NCBI GenBank assembly: GCA_027364825.1
Contig: DAHXOM010000220.1
Coordinates: 1 to 6,582, forward strand
Reading direction: 5' to 3'
DNA from: a bacterium
GTDB lineage: Bacteria > JAMCPX01
Length of the DNA: 6,582 nucleotides
Position 1 is the first letter of the stretch; each line of letters opens with the position of its first letter. Below the pieces are notes generated by a model. That model was not told the origin of the DNA and searched no databases. It saw nothing but the letters and a program-made list of their open reading frames with translations. Shown one piece after another: positions 6,103 through 6,582 of this stretch. Position numbers and translations under genes: made by a program.

Positions 6103-6341
6103 CTTAAGTTTTCAAGAACCCACATTCTTACAAGTTCAAGATAACCTATGCCCTTGCCGTTCGCTATCTTCTTTAATTTCTTAATTGTAGTATCATCAAG
6201 TCTCAGGGAAACAAGTTTTTTCTTTGGACGCGTAAATTGCACTTTAACCTCTTTTGTTTCTGACAGATAATCAGTGCTGTCATGGTTTGACCAAAAGCCG
6301 GCTTCTTCCTTTTCTGATTTAAACTTTGGTATTCTCTTCAT
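6084..6341 (-). CDS. CopG/BrnA-type antitoxin (ribbon-helix-helix)
   Basis: This 85-residue protein matches the CopG antitoxin family partnered with BrnT-like toxins. The N-terminal segment EEAGFWSNHDSTDYLSE (12-28) is the family hallmark, thought to contact the toxin. The second half, LVSLRLDDTTIKKLKKIA through YLELVRMWVLENL (43-79), is a ribbon-helix-helix DNA-binding unit, with the strand followed by two helices. Such antitoxins neutralise the toxin and repress their own operon. ATG 6341 overlaps the TGA of the upstream toxin as ATGA, and GGAGG lies eight bases upstream inside the toxin gene, so the two are translationally coupled. Toxin-first order is typical of BrnTA. No operator could be examined because the upstream region lies mostly beyond the window. 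The antitoxin looks intact. Confidence 0.85.
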   Translation of the reverse strand: MKRIPKFKSEKEEAGFWSNHDSTDYLSETKEVKVQFTRPKKKLVSLRLDDTTIKKLKKIANGKGIGYLELVRMWVLENLSKTKAA

Positions 6342-6532
6342 TTCTCTTTCCTCCGCTTATACAAAGACTTTTCTCTCTCTGTCATATCTCTTGATGTTAT
6401 TGTTCTAAAAACACCCTTACTTTTATTTATTCCAACAATAAAAATGTATCTGCCGCTGTCGGTAATCCCGTATACCAGATACTTCATATCAGCAGTCATT
6501 CTCACGTATGAAACTTTAAATAATTTCTTCAT
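6338..6532 (-). CDS. BrnT-like toxin, short at the N-terminus
   Basis: The protein has 64 residues and carries the C-terminal two-thirds of a BrnT-type ribonuclease toxin. YLVYGITDSGRYIFIV (18-33) is the central beta strands, and ITSRDMTEREKSLYKRR (45-61) is the conserved end with R48, E54 and Y58. BrnT toxins are usually about 90 residues and begin with a segment carrying a conserved tryptophan and an HxxxH-like pattern, which is missing here. An in-frame TAA sits one codon before the ATG at 6532, so the frame cannot simply be extended. The start has only a weak AGAGAG (6539-6544). It is either a short natural variant or a toxin truncated by a frameshift or stop mutation. The intact coupled antitoxin supports assignment as a toxin-antitoxin pair. 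Confidence 0.7.
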   Translation of the reverse strand: MKKLFKVSYVRMTADMKYLVYGITDSGRYIFIVGINKSKGVFRTITSRDMTEREKSLYKRRKEK

Positions 6533-6582
6533 TATTTACTCTCTGTTTTTAATAAAGTAAGGTTGCATCAACTACCTTTCTT

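Overview
The window is a bacterial chromosome segment of moderate GC content, with AT-richer ends by eye. Gene content and style (a FadD-like acyl-CoA ligase, a tandem ACT-domain protein, two toxin-antitoxin modules, strong AGGAGG-type ribosome binding sites) suggest a Gram-negative, possibly anaerobic lineage such as Desulfobacterota or Nitrospirota. This placement is an inference: no rRNA or other taxonomic marker is present.

Layout. Nearly everything is on the minus strand, so transcription runs from high to low coordinates. At the right edge (6084-6532) is a toxin-antitoxin pair: a short BrnT-like toxin and a CopG-type ribbon-helix-helix antitoxin, overlapping by ATGA. Next (5914-6102) is an unassigned open frame with coding character but no good start. 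The only plus-strand gene, apt (5350-5874), ends at a 10-bp GC-rich hairpin (5882-5916). Between 5191 and 5349 lies a divergent promoter region.

Leftward from 5190 is a tight co-directional cluster: a two-ACT-domain putative sensor (4765-5190), a possible 19-codon small ORF with its own strong ribosome binding site (4691-4750), a monoacylglycerol lipase/lysophospholipase-like alpha/beta hydrolase (3870-4694), an AMP-forming acyl-CoA ligase (2296-3861) and a class I SAM methyltransferase (1601-2251). The likely theme is release of a fatty acid from a glyceride or lysolipid followed by its activation to acyl-CoA, perhaps with small-molecule control through the ACT protein.

The left end carries a VapBC module (887-1521) whose promoter contains a perfect 9-bp inverted repeat, a likely autoregulatory operator. 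It is followed immediately by a YgiD/DODA-type extradiol dioxygenase-family gene (72-860), possibly co-transcribed with vapBC. Positions 1-71 hold only the 3' flank of that gene, with no recognisable element.

No tRNA, rRNA, CRISPR array, insertion sequence or prophage element was recognised. Most genes belong to familiar families. The points most worth a second look are the small ORF before the lipase, the orphan frame at 5914-6102, the shortened BrnT-like toxin and the attachment of a dioxygenase-family gene to a VapBC operon.
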